NCBI RefSeq assembly: GCF_005870035.1
Contig: NZ_SWJG01000009.1
Location: 62,001 to 126,000, forward strand
Length of the DNA stretch: 64,000 nt
Direction: 5' to 3'
DNA from: Spirosoma lacussanchae
GTDB taxonomy: Bacteria > Bacteroidota > Bacteroidia > Cytophagales > Spirosomataceae
A program made the position numbers and the translations under genes. This document shows, piece by piece, positions 1 through 8,014 of the stretch; position 1 is the first letter of the stretch, and every line of letters begins with the position of its first letter. The notes below the pieces were generated by a model, which searched no databases, was not told the DNA's origin, and saw only the letters and a list, made by a program, of their open reading frames with translations.

Positions 1-28
1 AAATAATGGTTCGGCACCAGCCGGCAAT

Positions 29-59
29 CCAGTGATTTACACGAGAATCTAATCACTGG
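29..59. promoter_or_regulatory. Inverted repeat just upstream of the first gene
   Basis: A perfect 9-bp inverted repeat, CCAGTGATT at 29-37 and AATCACTGG at 51-59, has a 13-nt loop and ends 6 nt before the ATG at 66. It could be the terminator of a gene left of the window, an operator, or a leader hairpin. There is no T-run after it on the plus strand. The role is inferred. Confidence 0.35.
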
Positions 60-65
60 TGCGCT

Positions 66-785
66 ATGAACTATTTACTCCTGGCCCTCTGTCTGGGCTC
101 ATTTATACGCTGTCCGGCTCAGCTGGTGCCATCCCGGCAGGCATACGAAACGAAGTGGGCAAAACCCGAAACCGGCGCTATGACCTGGTACGTGATCCGG
201 GATACGGCTGCCTTTGAACTGGGCAGCGTGACCAGCCAGGTCGTAGACAGTAAAGACCAACTGACCCTGATTACGACCGTAACCATGAAAGGGATGAAGG
301 GAACCTGGGTCGATTCGTCGATTTGTGCGAAAGCCACCCTGAAGCCGATCCGCCATGTCTCCTACAACGCACAGCGGGATATGGTACTTGACTTTGATCG
401 GGTCGTAACTGGATTTTATACCGATAAGCGGCTGGGGAAAACTACGCGCATCAGTGATACGACCCGAGCGGCCTATTTTGACAGCAATATCTACCCGCTT
501 CTGATTCGCTGGTTGCCGCTGAAAGAAGGGTTTACCCAGAAACTGGCTATTTACGATTACAACCCCTCCGCCAAAACAGGCGTCATCACGGCGTCGGTAA
601 ACGAAGTAAGCAGCAGTACCTATACGAGCCGGAAAGTTGGTACGAGGGCGGTCTGGGTGGTAGACGTCACTGACGAGATCAGCAACGGTAAATCCCGGTA
701 TTTCATCGATAAGGCCGACCGCAAACTTTGGAAACAGACCATAGAGGCCGGAGGGCGTTCTATGATGATGGTCGCCGTTGAGTAA
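66..785 (+). CDS. Secreted protein of unknown function (DUF3108-like look)
   Basis: A 239-aa protein with a short N-terminal signal peptide (hydrophobic residues 3-15, followed by CPAQ). The rest alternates beta-strand-like segments with conserved-looking blocks such as DTTRAAYFDS and the C-terminal YFIDKADRKLWKQ. The overall pattern resembles periplasmic beta-rich proteins of the DUF3108 kind found in Bacteroidota, but I cannot assign it firmly. It sits 100 bp before another secreted protein on the same strand. No catalytic motif is evident. The ATG at 66 is the only start that keeps the signal peptide. Confidence 0.75.
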   Translation: MNYLLLALCLGSFIRCPAQLVPSRQAYETKWAKPETGAMTWYVIRDTAAFELGSVTSQVVDSKDQLTLITTVTMKGMKGTWVDSSICAKATLKPIRHVSYNAQRDMVLDFDRVVTGFYTDKRLGKTTRISDTTRAAYFDSNIYPLLIRWLPLKEGFTQKLAIYDYNPSAKTGVITASVNEVSSSTYTSRKVGTRAVWVVDVTDEISNGKSRYFIDKADRKLWKQTIEAGGRSMMMVAVE

Positions 786-888
786 AGTCAGTACGCGTTA
801 GCGTGTAACGGTCGTCGGCAGGGTAACGTCGTGGGGCGACCGAAACAAAAATCGCTGCTGCGAGTAGTGTAGAATCGATGGACTAAAC

Positions 889-1395
889 ATGGGCGTTATG
901 ACGGTTCGATGGCTGGTTGTTTATCTGGTTTGTTTGGTCGTACCCGCTGCCGGAGCGCATAGCTACCGGGTGCTGGCCGATGGCTGGCGGTACGAAAAAA
1001 CGCCCGGTCCGACGGGGAGTTCGGTCTATAAAGCGACCCTGACGTCGAACAACACAGTGCAGTTTGGCTATCCGTATACAGGCGGCTCGGCCGTTACGCT
1101 GACCATCCGGCAAACGAATGGCAACACCTACGCCTATCTGGAAGCGGCCAACGGAACCTTTACCCGGAGTTATCAGAACGGGAGCGCCCGTATTCAGTTC
1201 GATGGCAAACCACCCGTTGCCTATGCGCTTTCGGCGGCTGCTAACGGACGGGCCAATATCGTTTTCTTCGATGCCGGGGAGAAGCTGATTGCCCAGCTGA
1301 AACGGACCCGTTCAATGGTGGTGCGGCTGCAGTTTGCGGGGCAACCCGTGCGGGAGGTTCGATTCGTACCGGCCGGCTTCCGGTGGAATTCATAA
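889..1395 (+). CDS. Small secreted protein of unknown function
   Basis: A 168-aa protein with a clear Sec signal peptide: hydrophobic residues about 6-22, with the likely cut after PAAGA. The mature part is rich in Gly, Thr and Asn and looks all-beta (for example NTVQFGYPYTGG). I do not recognise a family. An alternative start is the in-frame ATG at 898, which gives a more conventional short n-region. The gene follows another secreted protein and ends about 100 bp from the convergent ferritin gene. Confidence 0.65.
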   Translation: MGVMTVRWLVVYLVCLVVPAAGAHSYRVLADGWRYEKTPGPTGSSVYKATLTSNNTVQFGYPYTGGSAVTLTIRQTNGNTYAYLEAANGTFTRSYQNGSARIQFDGKPPVAYALSAAANGRANIVFFDAGEKLIAQLKRTRSMVVRLQFAGQPVREVRFVPAGFRWNS

Positions 1396-1433
1396 CACAG
1401 GTCGGTACAGGTGGCAGGCCCCTGAACGCATCA

Positions 1434-1464
1434 TCCCCGCACCAGTCATAGACCGATGCGGGGA
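1434..1464. terminator. Hairpin between convergent genes
   Basis: An 8-bp inverted repeat (TCCCCGCA at 1434-1441 and TGCGGGGA at 1457-1464, 15-nt loop) lies between the stop of the secreted protein (1395) and the stop of ferritin (1501). It is GC-rich but lacks a T-run on either side, so it may be a weak shared terminator or a transcript-end stabiliser. Confidence 0.4.
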
Positions 1465-1500
1465 CGCTGTGGTTGTGTTGTATGACCAGGCTGGCTGACC

Positions 1501-2037
1501 CTATTCGTCTTCGAACGGATTTTCGTCGTAGGTGACGCTGGCCAGTTTCTTGTCGAGGTAATAGACCTGGTCGGCCGGGATCTGATCGATCAGCTCCAGG
1601 CACCGCCGGGCAATGTATTCTTCTTCGACCTGCTCTTTTACGTACCATTTCATCAACTCCTCGGTGGCGTAATCGCCTTCGCGCCGGCAGACGCCGATAA
1701 TCCGGTTGATGGAGTCGGTTACGGCAATCTCCTGATCGAGGGCCGACTCGAAAACCGACCGAAGCGTATCAAATTCCTGACCTACCGGCGGCACATCGGG
1801 GGAGTAGGCCGTGGCACCCTGATCGCACAGGTAATGGAACAGTTTCATGGCGTGTTTGCGCTCTTCTTCCGACTGTTTGTAGAAGAATCCGGCGCTATGA
1901 TCGTATCCGTTCCGGTCACACCAGCCAGCCATGGCCAGGTATTTGGAAGACGACACCATTTCCATCTTTATCTGCTGATTCAAAACCAGTTCAACGGGTT
2001 CCTTAATCAACGTGCGGAGCCTATCCAGATCTTTCAT
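1501..2037 (-). CDS. ftnA: Ferritin (non-haem, FtnA type)
   Basis: A 178-aa four-helix-bundle ferritin that oxidises Fe(II) and stores the iron as a mineral core in the cytoplasm. The ferroxidase-centre pattern is visible: an N-terminal Glu in the NQQIKMEMVSS helix, EEERKHAMK for the E-x-x-H metal pair, and a later EEEYIARR helix. The acidic tail NPFEDE is slightly longer than in E. coli FtnA. It starts at ATG 2037. No haem-binding methionine motif of bacterioferritin is obvious, which favours ferritin over Bfr. Its neighbour upstream on the same strand is a small conserved protein with its own promoter. Confidence 0.92.
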   Translation of the reverse strand: MKDLDRLRTLIKEPVELVLNQQIKMEMVSSSKYLAMAGWCDRNGYDHSAGFFYKQSEEERKHAMKLFHYLCDQGATAYSPDVPPVGQEFDTLRSVFESALDQEIAVTDSINRIIGVCRREGDYATEELMKWYVKEQVEEEYIARRCLELIDQIPADQVYYLDKKLASVTYDENPFEDE

Positions 2038-2132
2038 TGGGCGTACGTTTGGTGAGACTTTGGTTAACTTACCTGACTGTAAAAATTGCTGAGGCTGTAA
2101 AGTACTTAATTAACGAATCCTCCGCAAAAAAG

Positions 2133-2498
2133 TTAGCCGAGTGTAGAGAGGGTAGCACAGCCGCACTCGCGCAGCATGCTGTTGAGTTCCAGCATCAGGC
2201 TGGCGCCGTTGAGCAGCTCGCGCAGGTGAATCACTTCGCAGAGCGTCAGTACGTAACAACGCTCCGAACGCGGAATGGTCAGGATTTCTACGTCGTCGGC
2301 GGTGTCGGTGCTCAGGGCCATCTGGTGCACGTTGACCGTACTGACCATCCGCCGAAACTGCGCAAAGTCACGCGCCGACAGCGGTGTGGTGGAGCCCCAG
2401 AAGGATAAAATCAGGCGGTTGGTCCGGTCACATTGATAGACGACGCCTTTGTCGGTGCTGAATACTTCCTGATACGAGACGGGTACGTTACTTTCCAT
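2133..2498 (-). CDS. Small conserved Bacteroidota protein (possibly DUF6686)
   Basis: A 121-aa cytoplasmic-looking protein without signal peptide or membrane segment. Features include a cysteine in VVYQCDRTNRLILSF, a leucine-rich C-terminal helix (EVIHLRELLNGASLMLELN) and a terminal CGC. The layout resembles short Bacteroidota proteins annotated DUF6686, a tentative match made by eye. An in-frame TTG at 2519 would extend it, but that codon overlaps the minus-7 element at 2517-2524, so the ATG at 2498 is the sensible start with a leader of roughly a dozen nucleotides. It lies 95 bp upstream of ferritin. Any functional link to iron is speculation. Confidence 0.7.
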   Translation of the reverse strand: MESNVPVSYQEVFSTDKGVVYQCDRTNRLILSFWGSTTPLSARDFAQFRRMVSTVNVHQMALSTDTADDVEILTIPRSERCYVLTLCEVIHLRELLNGASLMLELNSMLRECGCATLSTLG

Positions 2499-2516
2499 GA
2501 CTGTACATTGCTGAGA

Positions 2517-2547
2517 CAAAGATACAGTATGGTCTTATTTGTAGCAA
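2517..2547 (-). promoter_or_regulatory. Bacteroidota-type promoter (TTG-N20-TATCTTTG)
   Basis: Read on the minus strand, TATCTTTG (2524-2517) matches the primary sigma factor minus-7 consensus TAnnTTTG exactly. TTG (2547-2545) lies 20 bp upstream in the minus-33 position. Transcription should start around 2510 and serve the gene starting at 2498. This is one of the cleanest promoters in the window. Confidence 0.75.
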
Positions 2548-2585
2548 GTCTAAATAAATTACCAGAGATTCGGTCTGACTCATTA

Positions 2586-3752
2586 CTACCGGGGGCGGTT
2601 CTGGGCCAGCACCGGGGTCGATGCGGTTGCTGATTTTTTCAGCACATACTGAGCCAGTACGGGAAAATGATCGGAGAACGACACGCCCGACAGGGTCTGA
2701 CAGGTTTTGATATGCCAGTCGTAGCTGACAAACTGCTGATCGATCCGGGCGAAATACGGATGCCGGTTCAGGGTGAAACCCAGCCCCTGGCCGGCTTCTT
2801 CGAACGCATTCCGGAAGTTCTGGCTTAGCTTGCCGTACGAGTAGCCGATGGGAATTTCGTTGAAGTCGCCACAGATAATGACCGGATAGCGGCTCCCCGC
2901 CACGTACGACTCTACTTCCTTGAGCTGCTCGTTACGGTTCTCAAACCCTTCTTTCAGTCGACGGAAGGTGTCGAGGACTTCGAACGAAAACTTGCCCAGC
3001 TGTCCTGCTTTCAGCGCGGTAACGGCCTGGCTGGTCCGTACGCCCATCGACCACAGATGCACATTCACGACCCGGATGGTATCTGTCCCGTAGGCAATGT
3101 CGGCACACAGGAACCCGTTGATATCGGGCCCCTGCTGGCGGCTCCAGATCCGGCCGTACTCGTTAACGATCGGGAATTTGGAAAACAGGGCCAGCCCCAC
3201 TTCGCGGTCATTGTCGAAACAGTTCAGTTTCTGAATCGTGGCCGTGTACTGGCGTTCGATGTGCGCGTTGGGCGAATATTCCTGAAAGCAGGCAATATCG
3301 GCGGTGAGTTTGGCCGCGTCGAAGCCGCCCTGCGCACCTGTCGGGAAGGTTTCGCTGTTGAAACTCAGTACGCTGAGGGTAGGGGCCTGGCTGATGTCCA
3401 GATCGCCCCCGCGAATGCCAACCATTCGCTTCACGACCAGAAATGAAAAAACGACCCAGATTAGTCCGGCCGTTGCAACCATCTGCTGCCGTTTATAAAG
3501 CAGGTAGATACTGGCCACCAGGCCGCAAAGGATGGCCAGAGGCAGGCTCATCATAATAAACCCCGTCAGCCAGTGATCCATGACCGGATAAAAGCTGAAC
3601 GCCATAGTCAAAAATAAATAGCTGAGGGCGGCATAGGCTACCGGAAACTGGCGGTACCGGCGGTAAAGAAACCGGGCAGCATCAGCAAGCGGTTCGGCAA
3701 GGGTGTGTAAAACAGGAGATAGGTGAGCGATCCATTTTCGTAACGTTGACAT
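2586..3752 (-). CDS. Membrane-anchored endonuclease/exonuclease/phosphatase family protein
   Basis: A 388-aa protein with three hydrophobic segments in the first 110 residues (about 36-55, 62-85, 92-108), followed by an EEP (DNase I/exonuclease III-like) domain on the other side of the inner membrane. Hallmarks are ACFQEYS (catalytic Glu), VNVHLWS, CGDFNEIP (Asp/Asn) and SDHFPV (Asp-His). Family members cleave phosphodiester bonds in nucleic acids, lipids or inositol phosphates, and the substrate cannot be read from sequence. It starts at ATG 3752, 50 bp downstream of the coiled-coil protein gene on the same strand, so co-transcription is plausible. Confidence 0.88.
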   Translation of the reverse strand: MSTLRKWIAHLSPVLHTLAEPLADAARFLYRRYRQFPVAYAALSYLFLTMAFSFYPVMDHWLTGFIMMSLPLAILCGLVASIYLLYKRQQMVATAGLIWVVFSFLVVKRMVGIRGGDLDISQAPTLSVLSFNSETFPTGAQGGFDAAKLTADIACFQEYSPNAHIERQYTATIQKLNCFDNDREVGLALFSKFPIVNEYGRIWSRQQGPDINGFLCADIAYGTDTIRVVNVHLWSMGVRTSQAVTALKAGQLGKFSFEVLDTFRRLKEGFENRNEQLKEVESYVAGSRYPVIICGDFNEIPIGYSYGKLSQNFRNAFEEAGQGLGFTLNRHPYFARIDQQFVSYDWHIKTCQTLSGVSFSDHFPVLAQYVLKKSATASTPVLAQNRPR

Positions 3753-3802
3753 AGTGTGTGGCTGGTCTGGTGGATAATTGCCGCTGGACTGATCCGGCGG
3801 AC

Positions 3803-4753
3803 TTACCTGACTTCGAACCGGCTGTCGCCGATCCGGAAGCCTTCTGCGTATAACTCAACCGTATAGGTGCCTGGTTTGTAGGGATTGTCCCGCCGAAACA
3901 GCATAGCCACCCGCTGGTCGTTGTTTTCGTACGATACCGTCTGGCGCATGCTGTACCCAATCTCGCGCCCGTCGGTAAAGAGGATGCCTCCGATGCCGCT
4001 TTCGCTAATTACGGCGCCGTTGGCATCCAGAATCCGTAAATAAATGTCCTTGTTGTTCTGCACCGCCAGCGGGTTGGTCGGCAGGATAAAGGCTACCTTG
4101 AGCCGGTCGATGCGCGAGGCCCGGTAGGGACTATCCCGGCGTTCGCGGCCGTTGGAAGCCACCGCCGATACGTCAATATTGACCGCTTTCAGGGCCGACG
4201 CCAGGGTGACCTTGTCTTTCAGGTCGGCATTCTGTAGCGAGTAATCGACTACGGCCCGGGCCAGTACCTCCTTGTCGTGTTTCAGCCCCTGGTTTTCGAC
4301 CAGAATGCTTTCTTTCTCCTGCTCCAGCGACAAGGCTCGTTCGGCCAATGACCCGTTTTCGGCCCGCAGCTTCCGCAGGGTCAGCTCGTTTTGCGCCAGG
4401 AAGTTCTGGTAATCTCTGATTTTCAGGGTGTACTGCTGGCTGGAAAAGCTCAGGTCAGATTTCAGGCGTTTCTTGTCGGTCTCGAGCTGCCGTTTGATCC
4501 GTTCGAGTTCGGCAACGCTGCCACCCAACTGCCGGACTTCGGTAATTTTAGCGTCGAGTACGCCCGAAATCGAATCCAGCTTGGTCTGCGTGGCAGCAAA
4601 CTGCTCTACTTTCAGGGTCAGCAGTTTCTGTACTTCCAGGGTTTCGTTGCGCGACCCGATGAACAGGTAGGCCATCAGCGCCAGCACCCCGACCAGGGCG
4701 CCGATGGTCATGGTCTGTATACCCTGTTTGTCTGTTGTTGCCTGCACCTCCAT
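3803..4753 (-). CDS. Membrane-anchored coiled-coil protein of unknown function
   Basis: A 316-aa protein: a short cytoplasmic N-terminus, one transmembrane helix (about residues 16-33), a long heptad-rich coiled coil (about 40-180, with many Leu/Glu/Lys/Gln), and a C-terminal beta-domain (RLKVAFILPTNPLAVQNNKD to the end) that looks like a ligand or partner-binding sandwich. No enzyme motif is visible. The ATG at 4753 is preferred: the upstream in-frame TTG at 4786 lies inside a minus-7-like element. Four TTAAG boxes precede its promoter and the RR/HK pair lies immediately upstream on the same strand, so it is the best candidate target of that two-component system. Confidence 0.8.
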   Translation of the reverse strand: MEVQATTDKQGIQTMTIGALVGVLALMAYLFIGSRNETLEVQKLLTLKVEQFAATQTKLDSISGVLDAKITEVRQLGGSVAELERIKRQLETDKKRLKSDLSFSSQQYTLKIRDYQNFLAQNELTLRKLRAENGSLAERALSLEQEKESILVENQGLKHDKEVLARAVVDYSLQNADLKDKVTLASALKAVNIDVSAVASNGRERRDSPYRASRIDRLKVAFILPTNPLAVQNNKDIYLRILDANGAVISESGIGGILFTDGREIGYSMRQTVSYENNDQRVAMLFRRDNPYKPGTYTVELYAEGFRIGDSRFEVR

Positions 4754-4778
4754 ATCGTTGTTGTTCACGGTTCGGCTA

Positions 4779-4786
4779 CAAAGCAA
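4779..4786 (-). promoter_or_regulatory. Minus-7-like element (TTGCTTTG) of the coiled-coil protein gene
   Basis: On the minus strand 4786-4779 reads TTGCTTTG, one mismatch from TAnnTTTG, ending 25 nt before the ATG at 4753. The TTAAG boxes end about 10 bp upstream of it, the position expected for an activator touching RNA polymerase. Confidence 0.45.
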
Positions 4787-4796
4787 CGGCGACCAA

Positions 4797-4834
4797 CTTA
4801 AGCACGACTTAAGCTCACCTTAAATTTACCTTAA
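4797..4834 (-). promoter_or_regulatory. Four TTAAG direct repeats at exact 11-bp period (likely response-regulator site)
   Basis: On the minus strand, TTAAG occurs four times with exactly 6 nt between copies (CTTAA on the plus strand at 4797, 4808, 4819 and 4830). Tandem direct repeats spaced 11 bp apart, about one helical turn, are the known geometry of DNA bound by OmpR/PhoB-family response regulators. An OmpR-type regulator is encoded at 6213-6890. The first box overlaps the stop codon of the histidine kinase gene, and the array faces the gene at 3803-4753. Confidence 0.7.
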
Positions 4835-6213
4835 AATGCCGCCAGGCTGGGCAGAGTCAGGGTAAAGGTGGTCCCCTGGGGTGTCGACTGTACCGCTATG
4901 TCGCCCCGGTGGAGCTGGGTTACCTGCGCCACAACGGCCAGCCCGACACCATGCCCTTTGCTCGACTGTGCGGTTGCATTCCCCCGAAAAAAGGGCTGAA
5001 AAATATACGGCAGGTCGGCGGGTGGGATTGGTATGCCTTCGTTGAAAACCGACAGGACGATGGTTCCGCGCCGGGTTTTGAAATCGACGGCGGCCGTTCG
5101 GCTGGGCGAAAATTTGCAGGCGTTCTCGATAAGGTTCATCAGCAGCACTTTCAGGGCCGCCCGGTTTCCCTGGGTAATCAGGTCGTCTTCTTCGTCGGGG
5201 AAATCGGTAAACGTAAGTTGAATGGTGTAGTCATCGTGCCAGGCCTGGAGCTGCTTTTTGGTTTCCCAGAGCAGTTCATCCATCCGTACCGGCTCAAACG
5301 GCATGGTTTCGGCCTGCAGCGACGTGTTGGCCAGCTCCAGCAGGGTATTGGTCAGCTGGCTCAGCGCGCGGGTATCTTCCTGCAGCGAGCGCAGCGTCTG
5401 TTCATAAGCTTCGGGATTGCGTTTCTGGATGAGCGCCACGTCGATCTGCGAATTGATCTTGGTCAGCGGGTTTTTCAGCTCGTGCGATACGTTGGCAATA
5501 AACATTTTCTGCGTATGCAGGGCCTGCTCGATGCGGTCGAGGAGCTGGTTGAAGGTGGTGACGAGTACCCCGATTTCGTCGGAGCGGTTGGGGTGCTCGA
5601 CGCGCCGGGTTACGTTGGCCGGAAAAATGGTGTTGACCTGCTGAACAATACTCGACATCGGGGCCAGCGCCCGGTCGGCGAACAGCCAGCCCGATATACC
5701 CAGCAGCAGAATAGCCGCCAGCATCATAATGATCAGGATCTTCTGCAGGTCGTTGAGCGCGTCCTGCCCGGTCTGGTCGACCCCGCTCACGATGACCCAG
5801 TTGGTGCTTTTGCCGGAGGTCAGATGGATAGCGACTACCTGGTATTCGTTTTTGCGCAGATACAGCGTCTGAGCGGTCGAGTCGAGCTGCGCCACAAACT
5901 GCTGGTGGAACTGGACGTTGGCCGGATTGGTAGAAAACAGGATCTCTTTGGTCTGGTCGTTGTAGACCGAAATGTTTTCGTTGAGCAGGGGTTCCTTGTC
6001 GGCCGCGTCGATGAGCCGCAGCACGGTGCTGTCGGTCTGCTGCAAATCGAACAGCAGGGTGGTGGTCGTGATGGCGCGGTCCTGCAGTCGCTTGTAAAAC
6101 CGTTTTTCGAGATAGAGCTTGCTGAATAAGTAAACGCCGAGCGAGAACAGGAGCAAAATGCCTGTCACCAGAAAAACGAACTGGTAGGTGAGCCGGGTAC
6201 GGATATTGATCAT
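4831..6213 (-). CDS. Sensor histidine kinase with HAMP domain
   Basis: A 460-aa inner-membrane sensor. It has TM1 at about 10-32, a periplasmic sensor loop of roughly 120 residues, TM2 at about 158-178, a HAMP linker, a HisKA domain with NVSHELKNPL (phospho-accepting His), and a HATPase_c domain with the N-box NLIENACKFS and the glycine box GHGVGLAV. The usual DxGxGI box reads FNEGIPI, so the Asp is replaced by Asn. The architecture matches CusS-like kinases, but the signal is unknown. The start is ATG 6213 (TGATG overlap with the regulator's stop) or GTG 6216. It is translationally coupled to the response regulator. Confidence 0.93.
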   Translation of the reverse strand: MINIRTRLTYQFVFLVTGILLLFSLGVYLFSKLYLEKRFYKRLQDRAITTTTLLFDLQQTDSTVLRLIDAADKEPLLNENISVYNDQTKEILFSTNPANVQFHQQFVAQLDSTAQTLYLRKNEYQVVAIHLTSGKSTNWVIVSGVDQTGQDALNDLQKILIIMMLAAILLLGISGWLFADRALAPMSSIVQQVNTIFPANVTRRVEHPNRSDEIGVLVTTFNQLLDRIEQALHTQKMFIANVSHELKNPLTKINSQIDVALIQKRNPEAYEQTLRSLQEDTRALSQLTNTLLELANTSLQAETMPFEPVRMDELLWETKKQLQAWHDDYTIQLTFTDFPDEEDDLITQGNRAALKVLLMNLIENACKFSPSRTAAVDFKTRRGTIVLSVFNEGIPIPPADLPYIFQPFFRGNATAQSSKGHGVGLAVVAQVTQLHRGDIAVQSTPQGTTFTLTLPSLAAF

Positions 6214-6890
6214 CACACTAACTTTAGGACATACCCCATCCCAATTTGCGTATGGAGTAACTTAGGCTCAAAGTCCCGGTCAATTTTCTTCCGCAGGAAG
6301 TTGATATATACTTCAATGATGTTGGTGCCGGTATCGAAGGTCAGGTCCCAGAGTTTTTCGGCGAGTTCTACCTTGGAGATGACCCGCCCCTGATGGCGCA
6401 GGAAGTACTCGAGCAGCTGAAATTCCTTGGCCGTCAGCGTAATTTCGGTGCCCGCCCGAACCACTGTTTTTGTGTCCGGATTCAGCTCCAGATCGGCAAT
6501 GCGGAGCAGGTTCGTGCTGGGTGTCAGGCTGTGGGATCGGCGGGTCAGGGCCCTGACCCGGGCCATTAGCTCCCGAAACTCGAAAGGTTTGATCAGGTAG
6601 TCGTCCGCACCGGCGTCGAGGCCCACGATCTTGTCGTCGGTGGTGCCGAGGGCGGTGAGCATCAGAACAGGCGTCTGTACGCCGGCCTGCCGGAGTTTGC
6701 GACACAGGTCGAGTCCGTTCATGCCCGGTAAGATAATGTCGGAGATAATCAGCGCATACGGCTCCCGGCTGGCCAGCTGAAAGCCCATCGTGCCGTCGTA
6801 GGCTATGTCGACATCCCACTGGTGCTCTTCCAGTCCCTGTTTAATGCTCTGCACGGTTTTGACCTCATCTTCGATCAACAGGATTCTCAT
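6213..6890 (-). CDS. OmpR/PhoB-family response regulator
   Basis: A 225-aa two-domain regulator. The receiver domain (about 1-118) has the acidic pocket EDE at 7-9, the phospho-acceptor Asp in ISDIILPGMNG, and the Lys in LIKPFEF. A winged-helix Trans_reg_C domain (about 128-222) contains ELNPDTKTVVRAG, LTAKEFQLLEYF and INFLRKKID. It overlaps the kinase gene at its 3-prime end. The most likely target visible here is the 11-bp-period TTAAG array at 4797-4834. Such pairs commonly answer metal or envelope stress, but the inducer is not deducible. Confidence 0.93.
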   Translation of the reverse strand: MRILLIEDEVKTVQSIKQGLEEHQWDVDIAYDGTMGFQLASREPYALIISDIILPGMNGLDLCRKLRQAGVQTPVLMLTALGTTDDKIVGLDAGADDYLIKPFEFRELMARVRALTRRSHSLTPSTNLLRIADLELNPDTKTVVRAGTEITLTAKEFQLLEYFLRHQGRVISKVELAEKLWDLTFDTGTNIIEVYINFLRKKIDRDFEPKLLHTQIGMGYVLKLV

Positions 6891-7207
6891 GATACCTTAT
6901 TCATTCATTTGACTATACAGAGTTAACGTACCAGATGAACCGTTTCTACGCGCAACTGGTTTGCGCTGGCCTGATCTGTCCGGTTCCGGGTTCGGCTTCG
7001 TGGGGCAGGTAACGGCCAGAAATCAGCCACTTCCCTGCTATGATCGACCCGGTCGATTACCGGCCGTTTCGTACAAAGGTTAGTATTTTATCGGTCCATC
7101 GCATTAACGCCCATCTGGTAAACTAGCCGGGAGCCAACCGGTAGCTGGTTCTTCATGGCTTAATCATTCCGTAACAGTACAGTAAAACTGGCTTGATATT
7201 GCGGGTC
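6891..7207. other. Intergenic region between divergent genes, little visible
   Basis: This divergent spacer lies between the response regulator (minus) and the ECF sigma gene (plus). Apart from the minus-7 element for the sigma gene at its right edge I see no convincing motif, ORF or hairpin. No TTAAG array like that at 4797-4834 occurs here, so autoregulation of the RR operon by that motif is not supported. Confidence 0.5.
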
Positions 7208-7215
7208 TACCTTTG
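7208..7215 (+). promoter_or_regulatory. Minus-7 element TACCTTTG of the ECF sigma gene
   Basis: TACCTTTG matches TAnnTTTG exactly. A start of transcription near 7220 would fall upstream of the ATG codons at 7227 and 7239, leaving the leader very short and arguing against the TTG at 7224. No well-placed TTG minus-33 element is evident. Confidence 0.5.
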
Positions 7216-7238
7216 CGGCCGAATTGATGCCGCGCGTT

Positions 7239-7829
7239 ATGAAACCTTCAGCCTTACCGGAAGACTATGACCTCATCGTTGCGATTCAGGCGGGTGATGC
7301 CGCTGCGTTTCAGACGCTGTATCGCAAGTACTGGCGCCCTCTGTTCAACGTCAGCTACCAGGCCACCCGCCATACCGACGATGCCAAGGATCTGGTTCAG
7401 GAGCTGTTTGCCGATATCTGGCAAAACCGGGCGGCTGTGAAGCCCGACACGTTTTCTGCCGCTTACCTCTACGCTACCCTTCGCCACAAGCTGCTCGACC
7501 GCATTCGTAAACAGGCGGTACGCCAGCAGTACGTATCACGCATTGCGGCTACCACCACCGATCACGACAATTCGACCGAAGCGGCACTCCAGTCGGATGC
7601 TTTCCTGGAGCATCTGCAACGCGAACTAGTCAAGCTGCCGGAACGATGCCGGTTAATTTTTCAACTCAGCCGGTTTGACGATCTTTCTGTCGATGAGATT
7701 GCCGGACAGCTCCGGTTGTCGCCCCAAACGGTTAAGAACCAGCTCACGAAGGCGCTGTTCCGGCTCCGAACCAGCCTGCATGAATACGCGACCTGGGCCG
7801 GGGTTCTGGTGATGGGGTATTGGTGGTGA
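7239..7829 (+). CDS. ECF-type RNA polymerase sigma factor (FecI-like)
   Basis: A 196-aa sigma-70 family member with region 2 (LYRKYWRPLFNVSYQ through DLVQELFADIWQ) and region 4 (LPERCRLIFQLSRFDDLS through SPQTVKNQLTKALFRLR), and no region 1 or 3. It is followed by FecR, an STN-domain SusC and a SusD-like gene, the standard trans-envelope signalling order: ligand at the outer-membrane porin releases the sigma factor via FecR. The start at 7239 (MKPSALPEDYD) is chosen because of the promoter. ATG 7227 is possible. Confidence 0.92.
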   Translation: MKPSALPEDYDLIVAIQAGDAAAFQTLYRKYWRPLFNVSYQATRHTDDAKDLVQELFADIWQNRAAVKPDTFSAAYLYATLRHKLLDRIRKQAVRQQYVSRIAATTTDHDNSTEAALQSDAFLEHLQRELVKLPERCRLIFQLSRFDDLSVDEIAGQLRLSPQTVKNQLTKALFRLRTSLHEYATWAGVLVMGYWW

Positions 7830-8014
7830 ATCTTTTCCTGATTGTCTTTCAGACTTAAATTCAGTTGATCAGGGGCTATCATAGGCCGTAAACTGATAAC
7901 TCAATCAACATGCCGCGCCCCTGGGCTTTATGGGTGTCGGTCGGCGGTGGCTGGCAACATACCACCCATCCAGGGTTTTGCGTCCGTGTAAGCAGCGTCC
8001 CACAACCATTTCCC

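Noticed and set aside
4909-6129. 406-codon open frame on the plus strand
   Set aside because: Antisense shadow of the histidine kinase; no family features, composition of a reversed gene.
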